64,000 bases of DNA from Halopiger xanaduensis SH-6. Lineage in GTDB: Archaea; Halobacteriota; Halobacteria; Halobacteriales; Natrialbaceae. The notes beneath the pieces were generated by a model. It was not told the origin of the DNA, did not search any database, and saw only the letters and a list, made by a program, of their open reading frames with translations. Positions 51,239-60,652 of this stretch are shown one piece after another (the stretch's first letter is position 1; each line of letters opens with the position of its first letter). The stretch covers positions 446,270 to 510,269 of the forward strand of contig NC_015666.1 of assembly GCF_000217715.1 (NCBI RefSeq), read 5' to 3'. Both the position numbers and the translations under genes were made by a program.

Positions 51239-51616
51239 TCAGGCGTCGTCGAGCACCTGTTTGAGCGCGCTCGTGAGTTCCTCGAACCGCTCCATCGACA
51301 TGTCGTCGGTCGTCACCCAGACGCCGTGCTCGCCGCGGATGACCCGCGAGAGGTAGCCGTTCTCGAACATCCGGATCGTCGCCTCGTAGTCGCCCAGTTG
51401 CGTGTTGCGGTAGGCCGACTGCGAGCGAAAGCCCATCCGCTCGTGTTCGGCGAAGCCGACGAGGTCGGCGGTCTGCTCCAAGTCCGACCGGAGGTAGAGC
51501 TGATCGACCGCGTCCTCGCTGAAGTACGTGACGCTGCGGAGTTCGTCGCCGACCGTCGTTCGACAGACGGACATGATCTCGTCGGCCAGTTCGGGATCGA
51601 TGTCGATGTCCTCCAT
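51239..51616 (-). CDS. Conserved haloarchaeal protein (DUF7522-like)
   Basis: A 125-residue acidic protein: EDIDIDPELADEIMSVCRTTVGDELRSVTYFSEDAVDQLYLRSDLEQ, then VGFAEHERMGFRSQSAYRNTQLGDYEATIRMFENGYLSRVIRGEHGVWVTTDDMSMERF. The pattern of alternating strands and helices suggests a small sensory or roadblock-like fold; I believe it is catalogued as DUF7522, with no known function. On the minus strand CTTTTATCG lies about 26-34 nt upstream of the ATG at 51616, supporting a leaderless start and excluding the longer open frame to 52210. Confidence 0.7.
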   Translation of the reverse strand: MEDIDIDPELADEIMSVCRTTVGDELRSVTYFSEDAVDQLYLRSDLEQTADLVGFAEHERMGFRSQSAYRNTQLGDYEATIRMFENGYLSRVIRGEHGVWVTTDDMSMERFEELTSALKQVLDDA

Positions 51617-51758
51617 GCGATCCGATATCACGGCGATGACGATAAAAGGTGAGTCTAAACCGGCTCGAGGACGGTGGTCGGAGTCGACGAGCGAGGGGCG
51701 CCGGTTACTGCAAGGACGGGACCGACGGTCTCTTTTCGAGGGCGTGCGTAGGACCGCT

Positions 51759-51797
51759 ATGGTCGAGACGCGGGTCAGCGGCGGTGAGCGACCGTGA
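51759..51797 (+). CDS. Possible 12-codon upstream ORF coupled to yigZ
   Basis: ATG at 51759 opens MVETRVSGGERP and closes at TGA 51795-51797, overlapping the GTG (51794) of the next gene as GTGA. TATA-like CTCTTTTC (51730-51737) lies about 25 nt before this ATG, so a leaderless transcript would start here and not at the GTG. It may simply deliver ribosomes to the GTG start. Confidence 0.35.
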   Translation: MVETRVSGGERP

Positions 51798-52402
51798 GCC
51801 GAACGTTCGAGACGATCGCCGAGCCCGCGACCGCGGAGTTCGTCGTGCAGGGTTCGGAGTTCATCGGCCACGCTCGACCCGTCGACTCCGTCGACGCCGC
51901 GGAGGCCTTCGTCGAGGAGGTTCGCGCCGAGTACGACGATGCCACCCACAACGTCCCCGCCTACCGGGTGCGGGCCGACGCCGACGGCGAACTCCTGCGG
52001 GGGTACTCGAGCGACGACGGCGAGCCGTCCGGCTCGGCGGGGAAGCCGGCGCTGAACGTCCTCGCCCAGCGCGACCTCGAGAACTGCGCGGTCGTCGTCA
52101 CTCGCTACTTCGGCGGCACCGAACTCGGCGTCGGCGGCCTCGTGCGAGCCTACTCGCGGGCGGTGAAGGACGCGGTCGACGCGGCCGGCGTCGTCGAGGA
52201 GCGCCCGCACGAGCGGGTGTCGATCGCCGTCGAGTACGACGATTCGGGCACCGTCCGGGGCATCCTCGAGAGCGAGGGGTACGAGTTCGACGCCGACTAC
52301 GCGGCCGACGTCACCTTCGACGCGCGCGTGCCCCTCGAGGAGGCCGACGCGCTGCGGGATCGGCTTCGAAGCGCGACCAGCGGACGAGTCGACCTCGAGT
52401 AA
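51794..52402 (+). CDS. YigZ/IMPACT family protein
   Basis: A 202-residue protein with the UPF0029/IMPACT N-terminal fold: FVVQGSEFIGHARPVDSVDAAEAFVEEVRAEYDDATHNVPAYRV, then the diagnostic DDGEPSGSAGKPALNVL and VVVTRYFGGTELGVGGLVRAYS, and a C-terminal EF-G-domain-IV-like module (SIAVEYDDSGTVRGILESEGYEFDADY). Relatives influence translation and stress responses; the precise role in archaea is unknown. The start is GTG at 51794, whose bases overlap the stop of a possible 12-codon upstream ORF, suggesting re-initiation. Confidence 0.9.
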   Translation: MSRTFETIAEPATAEFVVQGSEFIGHARPVDSVDAAEAFVEEVRAEYDDATHNVPAYRVRADADGELLRGYSSDDGEPSGSAGKPALNVLAQRDLENCAVVVTRYFGGTELGVGGLVRAYSRAVKDAVDAAGVVEERPHERVSIAVEYDDSGTVRGILESEGYEFDADYAADVTFDARVPLEEADALRDRLRSATSGRVDLE

Positions 52403-52441
52403 CGGGACGAGTGTCGATTCCGAAACCGTCGATGGAACGAA

Positions 52442-53308
52442 CTACGGCCGCCGGACAGCGACCGAGAGACGCTGCTCGATCGTCGCGAGGACCTCTTCGG
52501 GAGTCTCGAGATCATCGCTGTCGAACCGACTGTCGAACAGGCCGCGATCGAGCACGAGTTCGCCCTCGCGCAGGCGGACGCGATCGACGTCGTCCCACGG
52601 GACGAACGCGGCGGTGTACGGACGCCGCTTGACGAGACCGTTCTCGTAGATCCTGATTTCCGGGCTCGTGCCCGTCCTGCCGGGACGAAATCGACCTTCG
52701 GCGAAGCCGCTGGCGAGCCAGAAGAGGCCGAGGCCGGCCCAGAGGAGCGCGCGGAACCAGTCCCCAGCGAACGCGTTCGTCGCAGTTATCACCGGCCACA
52801 TGACGAGTAGCAACCGGTCGAGCGTCGGCGACCGCGGCGGCTGCCAGCGGTAGGTCGCTATCGGTTCGCCGGGGGTCGTCGCGGCGACAGAACGGGTTCG
52901 CGCCAGCCTCGAGCAGACGTACCCGGCCAACCCGACCGCGATGGCCGACGCAAGGGCGGTCAGTCCGAGCGCGTCGTCGGCTCGACCCAGTATCGCGGCG
53001 AGGGTGACGACGCCGAACGGAATTGCCGCGGACTGCACCGCCGCTCGACGGCGTCGCGTCCGGCCGAGCCGGATCGGAAGGTCGGGAACGCGACTCGAGA
53101 CGGCCGAGCCCGCGACGGCGCCGACAGCAAGCGCGACGGACGGGACACCGACGAGTGCGGTCGTCGACGCGTTCAGCGCAACGGCCGCCGTCAGCGCCGT
53201 GCCCGCGAGGAGCGCGGCCGCGTAGCCGGCGACGGCGCGGCGAAACGATTCGTCCGACGACGGCGGCTCGGTTTCGGGATCCGAATCGGAGGGTAAGCGG
53301 CCGGCCAT
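52442..53308 (-). CDS. PH-domain (bPH) membrane protein
   Basis: A 288-residue protein with about six hydrophobic helices (YAAALLAGTALTAAVAL, VALAVGAVAGSAV, GVVTLAAILG, ALASAIAVGLAGYV, LLLVMWPVITATNAF, ALLWAGLGLFWLASGF). A C-terminal bacterial PH-like domain follows (EIRIYENGLVKRRPYTAAFVPWDDVDRVRLREGELVLDRG). Such proteins are common haloarchaeal hypotheticals; the PH part probably contacts the membrane or a partner. ATG at 53308. Its stop lies close to the convergent yigZ. Confidence 0.72.
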   Translation of the reverse strand: MAGRLPSDSDPETEPPSSDESFRRAVAGYAAALLAGTALTAAVALNASTTALVGVPSVALAVGAVAGSAVSSRVPDLPIRLGRTRRRRAAVQSAAIPFGVVTLAAILGRADDALGLTALASAIAVGLAGYVCSRLARTRSVAATTPGEPIATYRWQPPRSPTLDRLLLVMWPVITATNAFAGDWFRALLWAGLGLFWLASGFAEGRFRPGRTGTSPEIRIYENGLVKRRPYTAAFVPWDDVDRVRLREGELVLDRGLFDSRFDSDDLETPEEVLATIEQRLSVAVRRP

Positions 53309-53360
53309 ACGCGACCGTTCGACGACTCGAGCGAAAAGTGTGATGGAGTTGTCTGCTCTG

Positions 53361-56090
53361 TCAGGCGTCGCTCGCCGTCGGCGCGGAGAGATCCGACTCG
53401 CTCTCGTCGGCCACGCGACGGTTCTTAGCGGAGAGCCCGACGAGTATCGCCAGCCCGACGGCGCGAAGCGACACCGTGAGGGGGAAGATCGTCAGCGCCG
53501 CCGGTACGCCGAACAGTTCGATCGCGCCCTCGAGGATGAGCAGCGGGATCTCCGGCACCATCAGCAGGATCGACGCCACCGAGTAGCCGGCTCGCTCGAG
53601 TCGGGAGACGGCCGCGTACTGGTAGCCGATGATCGTCACGCCGAGGGCGTAGACCCCGAGGAACATGCCCAGCACCGGGATCACGACCTCCGGCACGAAA
53701 AAGCCGAGATCGGCGACGTCGGACAGCGACATAACGCTTTGCGTCCAGCCGTCCTCGTCGCGCTGGAGCAGGAGGATCCCCGGGGAGAAGACGAACGCGA
53801 ACGGCACCAGGATCTTGTTCAGCGAGAGCAAGAACGCGGTGGACGCCGTTTTGAGTTCGTCGGCTTTAGCGACCCCTGCACCGGCGAACGCGGCGACGGC
53901 GACCGGCGGCGTGACGTCCGCCATCAGGCCGAAGTAGAGCACGAACAGGTGCGCCGCCAGCGCGACGATGCCGGCCTCGACCAGCGGCGTCTCGAGCATC
54001 GCGATCAGGATGATGTACATCGCGGTCGTCGGCATCCCCATCCCGAAGATGATCGAGGCGACGCCGGTCAGCGAGAGCAGGAGGAGCATCGAACCGCCGC
54101 TGACGGCGTCGATGAGCGCCGCGAGGTTCGGCCCGAGCCCGGAGACGCTGATGACCCCCGGCACGACGCCCGCGGCGGCCACGGCGACGACGACCGTCGT
54201 CGCGGTCCGCGCGCCCGAGTCCATCGACTTCAGGAGGAAGGTGACGAACCTGTAGGCCGTGTTCGAGCCGGCCCCCGACAGGCCGAGCGCCGTCGCGGTC
54301 CGCTCGGCGGCGTCGTCGACGTCGTCCTCGAACTCGAGCAGCGGCGTGTCCGAGTGCGGACGGGCGAGCAGGAACGCGAGGCTGACGAGGACCGCGATCG
54401 CGCCCAGGTCGCCGAACGCGGCGGTCGCGGCGGCGCCGACGGAAAGGGGCTCGGCGCCGGCGTCGGTCCCCGCCCGTATCGCGTCCACGAGGCCGGTGCC
54501 GGCGACCGCGTACGCCGCGGTCTGTGCGAGGTAAATGGCCCCGATCGTCCCGAGCAGCGGCACGCGGTTCCGTTCGTTGTACGCCGCGACGACCGCGATC
54601 AGGGCGACGATGGCGACGATCGTGTACCAGCCGGCGCGGCCGATCGAGAGGCGCGCGACGACGAGGTAGTACAGCAGCAGCGCGATCGGAACCAGGTAGA
54701 ACCAGCCCTCGCGGAACCGCGAGCCCACGGCGGGCAGTTCGTCGCGCGGCAGGCCGCCGATACCGCCGCGAACGGCTTCGAAGTGGACCATGATCCACAT
54801 GCCGAAGAAGAAGGCGATCGCGGGCAGCGTGGCGGCGATGATGACGTCCGCATACGGAACGCCGAGGTACTCGACGATCAGGAACGCGGCGGCCCCCATC
54901 ACCGGCGGGAGCATCTGGCCGCCCGACGACGCCGAGGACTCGACCGCCCCGGAGAACTCGGGGGAGTACCCCGAGCGCTTCATCAGCGGGATCGTAAAGG
55001 CCCCCGTCGTCACCGTGTTCGCGATCGACGACCCCGAGAGCATCCCCATGAAGCCGCTCGAGACGACGCTGGCCTTGGCGGGCCCGCCCTGTCTGGTCCC
55101 GGTCAGCGCGTACGCCAGATCGATGAACCACTTCCCGGCGCCGCTCATCTCGAGGAACGCCCCGAACAGGATGAAGATGTAGATGAAGCGGACGCTGACG
55201 GTGACCGGCGTGCTCATCACGCCCGCCTCGACCGTGTACCAGAGGTTGTAGACGATGTTGCCCCACGTCTCGTTCTGAATCGCCAGCGAACCGATAATCG
55301 AATCCCGGGGGACGAAGTGACCCCACCGGGCGTAGACGATGAAGAAGGCGACCAGCCCCATGAGCAGCGGCCCGAGCGTCCGGCGGGTCGCCTCGAGGAC
55401 GAGCAACAGTCCGAGCACGCCGAGCAGGAACGCGTAGGAGGCGCTGTCGAGCGGAATCCCGACGGCGCCGAGTCCGGTCGCGATCGCCTCGACGATCGGG
55501 CTCACGAGCGGGTTGGTGTACACCTCCTGGATCGGACTCGAGGCCTGAATGCCGAAGACGGGAATCTGCCGGATCTCGTCGAACTTGGTCACGATGTAGT
55601 GTGCCGGCAGCAGCGAGAGGAAGATCAGGACGACGTCGACGGGCGTCACGCGTCGCATCGCCGGATCGACGAACGCCCAGCGGACGCCGTCGCCGAGCCG
55701 TTCGACGAGCCGCGTCAGGGTGCTGTCCGGACCGAATCGACTTCGAGCGGCGGGCTCGAGTCGGCTAAGTCGCCGTGAAAGAGGACCCCGTCCCCGCGTC
55801 GGCGGAAAGAGCAGAAACGCGAGCACCAGCGCGAAGGTCACGTGGATCGCGTTGACCTGGAGCTGCTGCAGTTGTTGCCCGTAGCCGACCTCGCCGAGGT
55901 ACGGGAGCGTCGCCGCGAACGTGCGGCCGCGGGCTGCGAGCCACAGCTGGAATGCCGAGAACGCGATCGCGATGAGGGCGACGAGCCCGCCGACCAGTCC
56001 GCCGAGCGTTCGGCGGCGCTGGACTTCCTGTAAGATCTCTTCCTGTTCCTCCTCCGAGAGTGCGTCCGTGTTAGACGTGTCTACGCTCAT
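53361..56090 (-). CDS. TRAP transporter fused permease (DctQ-DctM, TAXI type)
   Basis: A 909-residue protein with about 18-20 membrane helices. The N-terminal part corresponds to the small DctQ-like subunit and the rest to the large DctM subunit: GKWFIDLAYALTGTRQGGPAKASVVSSGFMGMLSGSSIANTVTTGAFTIPLMKRSGYSPEFSGAVESSASSGGQMLPPVMGAAAF is the hallmark, repeated in kind near VFGMGMPTTAMYI. Together with the TAXI binding protein it takes up an organic acid or amino acid using an ion gradient. It is the third gene of the operon, 6 bp after the DUF1850 gene. Confidence 0.92.
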   Translation of the reverse strand: MSVDTSNTDALSEEEQEEILQEVQRRRTLGGLVGGLVALIAIAFSAFQLWLAARGRTFAATLPYLGEVGYGQQLQQLQVNAIHVTFALVLAFLLFPPTRGRGPLSRRLSRLEPAARSRFGPDSTLTRLVERLGDGVRWAFVDPAMRRVTPVDVVLIFLSLLPAHYIVTKFDEIRQIPVFGIQASSPIQEVYTNPLVSPIVEAIATGLGAVGIPLDSASYAFLLGVLGLLLVLEATRRTLGPLLMGLVAFFIVYARWGHFVPRDSIIGSLAIQNETWGNIVYNLWYTVEAGVMSTPVTVSVRFIYIFILFGAFLEMSGAGKWFIDLAYALTGTRQGGPAKASVVSSGFMGMLSGSSIANTVTTGAFTIPLMKRSGYSPEFSGAVESSASSGGQMLPPVMGAAAFLIVEYLGVPYADVIIAATLPAIAFFFGMWIMVHFEAVRGGIGGLPRDELPAVGSRFREGWFYLVPIALLLYYLVVARLSIGRAGWYTIVAIVALIAVVAAYNERNRVPLLGTIGAIYLAQTAAYAVAGTGLVDAIRAGTDAGAEPLSVGAAATAAFGDLGAIAVLVSLAFLLARPHSDTPLLEFEDDVDDAAERTATALGLSGAGSNTAYRFVTFLLKSMDSGARTATTVVVAVAAAGVVPGVISVSGLGPNLAALIDAVSGGSMLLLLSLTGVASIIFGMGMPTTAMYIILIAMLETPLVEAGIVALAAHLFVLYFGLMADVTPPVAVAAFAGAGVAKADELKTASTAFLLSLNKILVPFAFVFSPGILLLQRDEDGWTQSVMSLSDVADLGFFVPEVVIPVLGMFLGVYALGVTIIGYQYAAVSRLERAGYSVASILLMVPEIPLLILEGAIELFGVPAALTIFPLTVSLRAVGLAILVGLSAKNRRVADESESDLSAPTASDA

Positions 56091-56096
56091 GAGTAG

Positions 56097-56654
56097 TCAA
56101 CGATGGGTGGTTATCGAGTCGAGCGCGCGGTCCGGCTCGAGCCGGTCGACGGCCGCCAGCGGATCGGACAGTCGGTCGGACAGATCGCGCTCGTCCACCG
56201 AGAGGACCACCGGCCCGTCCGAGCGAGCGACCAGATCGTAGCGCTCGTCGCCGACGACGAGTTCGTGGCCGGCGACGGAGCCCGGAACGACGTTCAGTTC
56301 GGCGTACGACGCGTTCGGATAGACGACGAATCCGTCCTCGGTCTCCTCGATCGGTTCGTTGGTCGGCAGTCCCGCTCCGTGCGAGTAAAAGACCATCCGA
56401 TCCATCCGCAGTTCCGTTCCGTCGACGACGTAGATATCCTCGACGGGCGTCTTCTCGACGCTGTGGGTGTACGCGAGCGTCACTTCGGTTCCGTCGTCGA
56501 CCGGCGCTTCGAGCAGGCGCTCTCCGGTATCGGCGTCCGCGACGACGAGCGTCTTCTCGTCCGTAGCGGTCGCGACGGCGATCGCCGACGCACCGAGCAC
56601 TGCCAGTACGAGGAGGACGACGACGACGTGTCGACGGGTTACGTTCACGGTCAA
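56097..56654 (-). CDS. DUF1850 protein of the TRAP-TAXI operon
   Basis: A 185-residue protein with one N-terminal hydrophobic helix (VVVVLLVLAVLGASAIAVATA), then an extracytoplasmic beta-rich domain: LAYTHSVEKTPVEDIYVVDGTELRMDRMVFYSHGAGLPTNEP, the DUF1850 core. DUF1850 genes occur between TAXI binding proteins and TRAP permeases in bacteria and archaea, which is the order here. It probably assists assembly or substrate delivery; the mechanism is unknown. It lies 6 bp before the permease and 39 bp after the binding-protein gene. Confidence 0.88.
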   Translation of the reverse strand: MTVNVTRRHVVVVLLVLAVLGASAIAVATATDEKTLVVADADTGERLLEAPVDDGTEVTLAYTHSVEKTPVEDIYVVDGTELRMDRMVFYSHGAGLPTNEPIEETEDGFVVYPNASYAELNVVPGSVAGHELVVGDERYDLVARSDGPVVLSVDERDLSDRLSDPLAAVDRLEPDRALDSITTHR

Positions 56655-56693
56655 GAGATGAGAGTGTCGAGAGTATCGACTGCCGAGCCGGTG

Positions 56694-57764
56694 TTAGTTG
56701 AAGTACGCGTCGGCGCCGGGGTGGAGATCGATCGGCATCCCGTCCTGTGCCGAATCGGCGCTGATGAAGTCGGCCTTCTGCGTGATCTGGTCGGTGTTAT
56801 CGAAGATGGCCGTCGTGACCTCCTCGACGATCTCCTCGTCGACCGCCTCGTGCGTGGCGATCATCGCCTGCACCGAGACGGTCTCGACGTCCTCGTCGAT
56901 GCCGTCGTACGTGCCGGCGGGGACGGTGTCCTCGGCGAACCACTCGGCGTCGCTCATAATGCTCTCGCGAACGTCGCCGGACACTTCGACCAGCGCGATG
57001 TCCGAGGTCGTCGCGAGCTCCTCGATGGAGCCGACCGGCCAGCCGCCGACGACGAAGGCCGCGTCGACGTCGCCGTCGCGGATCTGGTCTGCCGCAGTCG
57101 CGAAGTCGGAGTTTTGTTCGTCGAAATCGCCGTCCCCGAGCCCCGCGGACTCGAGGATCTGGAGGGCGTTGACCTGGGTCCCGCTGCCGAGGTCGCCGGT
57201 GTTGACCGACGCGCCCTCGAGGTCCTCGAGGGACTCGATGCCCGAGTCGGCCTGCGTGATGACGTGGATCGTCTCGGGGTACAGCGTCGCGACGCCGCGG
57301 ATGTTCTCCAGCGCGTTGCCCTCGAATTCCTCGAGGCCGGTGCCGTTGTACGCGAAGTACGCGATGTCGTTCTGGATCAGTGCGAACTCGGTTTCCTCGC
57401 GGCCGAGGGCGCCGACGTTCTCGACGCTCGCGCCGGTCGACTGCACCTGCAGGTCGTGGGGCGTGTTCTCCGAGACGATGCTCTTGAAGTCGCCCGACAG
57501 CGGGTAGTAGGTGCCGCCCGTGCCGCCGGCGTACCACGAGAGGATCTCCCCGCCTTCGTCGGGGTTGGTCTCCTCGAGGTCCTCTTCGCCGTTGCCGCTG
57601 TCGTTTCCGTTGCCGCTGTCGTTCCCGTTCCCGTTACCGCTGTCACCGTTTCCGTTGCCGTTACCGTTGCCTTCGGCATCGTCACCGATACAACCCGCGA
57701 GTCCGGCGAGTCCAGCAATCCCGCTTGCAGCGATGAATCGGCGCCGATTGATGTCTTGCACCAT
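56694..57764 (-). CDS. TAXI-family TRAP transporter solute-binding lipoprotein
   Basis: About 356 residues. Twin-arginine-type signal NRRRFIAASG, lipobox LAGC, then an Asn/Gly/Asp/Ser linker. The mature domain has the TAXI pattern ILSWYAGGTGGTYYPLSGDFKSIVSENTPHDLQVQSTGASVENVGALG, then ETEFALIQNDIAYFAYNG and GSGTQVNALQILESAGL. It captures a solute (often glutamate-like or other organic acids) for the fused permease. ATG at 57764 is 24-27 nt from TATATTAA (about 57785-57792), the expected leaderless distance; ATG at 57773 is an alternative. It is first gene of a three-gene operon. Confidence 0.88.
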   Translation of the reverse strand: MVQDINRRRFIAASGIAGLAGLAGCIGDDAEGNGNGNGNGDSGNGNGNDSGNGNDSGNGEEDLEETNPDEGGEILSWYAGGTGGTYYPLSGDFKSIVSENTPHDLQVQSTGASVENVGALGREETEFALIQNDIAYFAYNGTGLEEFEGNALENIRGVATLYPETIHVITQADSGIESLEDLEGASVNTGDLGSGTQVNALQILESAGLGDGDFDEQNSDFATAADQIRDGDVDAAFVVGGWPVGSIEELATTSDIALVEVSGDVRESIMSDAEWFAEDTVPAGTYDGIDEDVETVSVQAMIATHEAVDEEIVEEVTTAIFDNTDQITQKADFISADSAQDGMPIDLHPGADAYFN

Positions 57765-57773
57765 ATCAGCCAT

Positions 57774-58082
57774 ATATCCATCATTATATTAATAGAGTCT
57801 TCGATTTACCTTTGAGATACGTACTATTTCCGAATTTTTCCTATCAAACATATCCTTTATATTTAATAAATAAGAACAAGTGATATGGACCGTTCTCGAC
57901 CCGTAACGGCGCCGCTGTCCGAATTGTTCGTCGGAAACGGCTTTAACCCTCGGAAATGTTGCCTGAATATTCCTCGGTGGTAGTAAAGACAGGTCCCCGC
58001 TCGCAGTGGACGACCTGGCTTCGGAGCGTGGAATCGACACCGCACCCGAACGCCTTTCACACGGCCGCTATTCCCCGCTGAT
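57774..58082. other. AT-rich divergent spacer between TRAP operon and S9 peptidase
   Basis: A 309-bp gap. The left half is the most AT-rich piece of the window: TATATTAA near 57785 serves the TRAP operon, with further AT boxes (TTTATATTTAATAAATAAG near 57850-57868). The right end has CCTTTCAC (about 58053-58060), a TATA-like distance before the peptidase ATG. No further gene or structured element is evident. Confidence 0.5.
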
Positions 58083-60197
58083 ATGAACGGAATTGTCGCG
58101 AGCGATTATACCGACCTCGCGCACGCCGAGGAACCGCGCCTCTCGCCCGACGGCGACCGCGTCGCGTTCGTCCGCCGCACCCCAGATGACGACGACTCGT
58201 ACACTGCGACGGCGTTCGTCGTCCCGGTCGGCGGCGACGAGCCGACGCAGTTCACGGCCCGCGACGGCGTCGATAGCCAGCCCCGCTGGCACCCCGACGG
58301 CTCGCGGCTCGCGTTCGTCAGCACCCGCGGCGAGGGCGACCGACAGCAGCTGTGGGTCGTCCCGACCGACGGCGGCGAGGCGCGGCGGCTCACGTCCGTC
58401 GTCGGCGGCATCGGCAGCCTCGAGTGGAGTCCGGACGGCTCGCGACTCTGTTTCACCCAGCGGGTCACCGCGGCCGACCGCGAGGCCGAGCGGGATCTGG
58501 CGGTCCACCCCGACTACGACCCCGACGAACCCGACCCGCGGGTGATCGACCGGCCCATCTACCGGGCCGACACCGAGTACTTCGACGGCCGGCGCAGCCA
58601 CGTCTACGTCCTCGACCTCGAGGCGGCGCTCTCCGGCGGCCCGTCGCCCTCCGACGGCGACGAAGGCGAAGGCGGGGACGCGATCACGCGACTCACCGAC
58701 GGCGACCGCGACTACATCGCACCGACCTGGGGCGACGACGAGACGGTCTACTACGCGAGCAAGGTCGGCGAGGAGCCCGACGACTCGCTGCGGTACGAAC
58801 TGTTCGCCCACGACCACGAGACCGACGACCGCGAGGCGTTCACCGAGACGTCGGGCTGGCTCGGACCGGACTCGCTCGAGGCGACTGCGGCCGACCGAGT
58901 AGCGTTCGAGTATACGCCCGAAGAGCGGGCCTCGATGCGCCAGACCGAGATCCGCATCCACGACCGGTCGGACGGCACCGAGACGACGCCGACGGCGCCG
59001 CTTGATCGGACTATCGGTCACCGCTGCAGCTTCACGTGGGCGCCCGAGGGCGACGACCTGTACTTCACCACCCCGGACGAGGGATCGCGCGTTCTCTGGT
59101 CGGTTCCGGGCGACGCCGAAGCGGAACCGCGGCGGATCTACGGCGAGGGCGCGACCGTCGAGGACTTCCACGTCGGCCGGGACGCCGTCGCGCTCGTCCA
59201 GAGCGAGTGGGACCACCCCGGCGACGTCTTCGTCACCACCCGCGGCGGCAACGAGCCCCACCGGCTGAGCCGCGTCAACAGAGACTACCTCGCCGAGCGA
59301 GCGGTCCGCCAGCCCGAGGAAGTGTGGTTCGAGAGCGAGGACGGCACGGAGATTCAGGGCTGGGTGCTCACGCCGCCCGAGTTCGACGCCGACGCCTCTC
59401 CCGGCGAAACCTACCCGCTGCTGGTCGAAATTCACGGCGGCCCCCACGCGCACTGGACGACCGCGGGGACGATGTGGCACGAGTTCCAGACGCTCGCGGC
59501 GCGGGGCTACGTCGTCTTCTGGTGCAATCCGCGGGGCTCGACGGGCTACGGCGAAGACCACGCGACGGCCATCGAGCGCGACTGGGGCGAGGTCACGCTG
59601 ACCGACGTGCTCGCCGGCGTCGACGCGGTCCGCGAGCGCGAGTACGTCGACGACGACGAAATCTTCGTCACCGGCGGCAGCTTCGGCGGCTTCATGACCG
59701 CCTGGGCGGTCGGCAACACCGACCGCTTCACGGCGGCCGTCTCCCAGCGCGGCGTCTACGATCTGACCGGCTTCTACGGATCGACGGACGCGTTCCACCT
59801 CCTCGAGGGTGACTTCGACACGACTCCGTGGGAGGAACCGGAGTTCCTCTGGGAGCAGTCGCCGGTCGCTCACGTCCCCGATGTCGACACGCCGACGCTC
59901 CTGATGCACTCGGATCGAGACTACCGGACGCCCGCCAACACGGCCGAACTGTTCTACCTCGGTCTGAAGAAACACGGCGTCGACACCCGACTCGTGCGCT
60001 ACCCGCGGGAGGGCCACGAACTCTCCCGCTCGGGCGAGCCCGCCCACGTCGTCGACCGCATCGAGCGGATCGCCCGCTGGTTCGACGGCTACTCCGACCA
60101 CCGTGAGGCGCCGCCGGCGCTCGAGCGCGACCGCGACGGGGGCCTTTCGGCCTCGAGCGGAGCGGCGGACGACGCGCCGGCCGCGACCGACGACTAG
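58083..60197 (+). CDS. S9 family serine peptidase (prolyl oligopeptidase/acylaminoacyl peptidase)
   Basis: A 704-residue cytosolic peptidase. The N-terminal beta-propeller uses WD40-like/TolB-type strands (EPRLSPDGDRVAFVRRTP, QPRWHPDGSRLAFVSTRG, GSLEWSPDGSRLCF). The C-terminal alpha/beta hydrolase has YPLLVEIHGGPHAHW, WCNPRGSTGYGE, the nucleophile VTGGSFGGFMTAWA (Ser near 535), the Asp in MHSDRDYRTP and the His in REGHELSRSG. It cleaves short peptides. An acidic/Ala tail ends the protein. It is divergent from the TRAP operon. Confidence 0.93.
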   Translation: MNGIVASDYTDLAHAEEPRLSPDGDRVAFVRRTPDDDDSYTATAFVVPVGGDEPTQFTARDGVDSQPRWHPDGSRLAFVSTRGEGDRQQLWVVPTDGGEARRLTSVVGGIGSLEWSPDGSRLCFTQRVTAADREAERDLAVHPDYDPDEPDPRVIDRPIYRADTEYFDGRRSHVYVLDLEAALSGGPSPSDGDEGEGGDAITRLTDGDRDYIAPTWGDDETVYYASKVGEEPDDSLRYELFAHDHETDDREAFTETSGWLGPDSLEATAADRVAFEYTPEERASMRQTEIRIHDRSDGTETTPTAPLDRTIGHRCSFTWAPEGDDLYFTTPDEGSRVLWSVPGDAEAEPRRIYGEGATVEDFHVGRDAVALVQSEWDHPGDVFVTTRGGNEPHRLSRVNRDYLAERAVRQPEEVWFESEDGTEIQGWVLTPPEFDADASPGETYPLLVEIHGGPHAHWTTAGTMWHEFQTLAARGYVVFWCNPRGSTGYGEDHATAIERDWGEVTLTDVLAGVDAVREREYVDDDEIFVTGGSFGGFMTAWAVGNTDRFTAAVSQRGVYDLTGFYGSTDAFHLLEGDFDTTPWEEPEFLWEQSPVAHVPDVDTPTLLMHSDRDYRTPANTAELFYLGLKKHGVDTRLVRYPREGHELSRSGEPAHVVDRIERIARWFDGYSDHREAPPALERDRDGGLSASSGAADDAPAATDD

Positions 60198-60298
60198 CGA
60201 GCCGCGAACGGTCCGCGACGTCGCGGCTCGAGCGGAAACGAAGGGGTTGCACTGGTGCAGGGACCACTACTACGGCTCCCGGATGCGTCACCTCACAC

Positions 60299-60499
60299 AT
60301 GGACAAGAACGTCGGCGGTACCGACCGAACGATGCGAACCGTTCTCGCCGCGGCACTGCTGGTGGTCGGCTACCGGAACCGCGATCGGACGCTCGGCGCG
60401 CTCGCGTTCGTCGCCGGCAGCGACGTGCTCGCGACGGCGCTCATCCAGCGGTGCCCAGTCAACGCGCTGTTCGGGATCGACACCTGTTTCGGGGACTAG
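60299..60499 (+). CDS. DUF2892/YgaP-like small membrane protein
   Basis: A 66-residue protein starting DKNVGGTDRTMRTVLAAALLVVGYRNRD, with two hydrophobic helices and C-terminal QRCPVNALFGIDTC, which is the DUF2892 (YgaP transmembrane) pattern: N-terminal 'NVG-x-x-DR-x-x-R' and C-terminal 'CP-x-Y/N-x-x-x-G-x-x-T'. Bacterial relatives are fused to or sit beside rhodanese domains. Here it stands alone; function unknown. Confidence 0.85.
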   Translation: MDKNVGGTDRTMRTVLAAALLVVGYRNRDRTLGALAFVAGSDVLATALIQRCPVNALFGIDTCFGD

Positions 60500-60652
60500 G
60501 GGCCCGTAGCTCGATCTGGCTCGAGAGACGGGAACGGGAACGGAAACGAAACTCCAACCTCGACCCGTCGGATTCGCCGCGGGCAACCGTGTCACACGGC
60601 ACCGATACGTTCCGAAACACCGATACCCCCGGGGCATGAGGAACCGCGTAAT

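Noticed and set aside
60498..60580. tRNA-like start (GGGCCCGTAGCTCGATCTGG)
   Set aside because: No T-arm, no matching acceptor 3' strand and no anticodon stem could be built; chance resemblance in a spacer.
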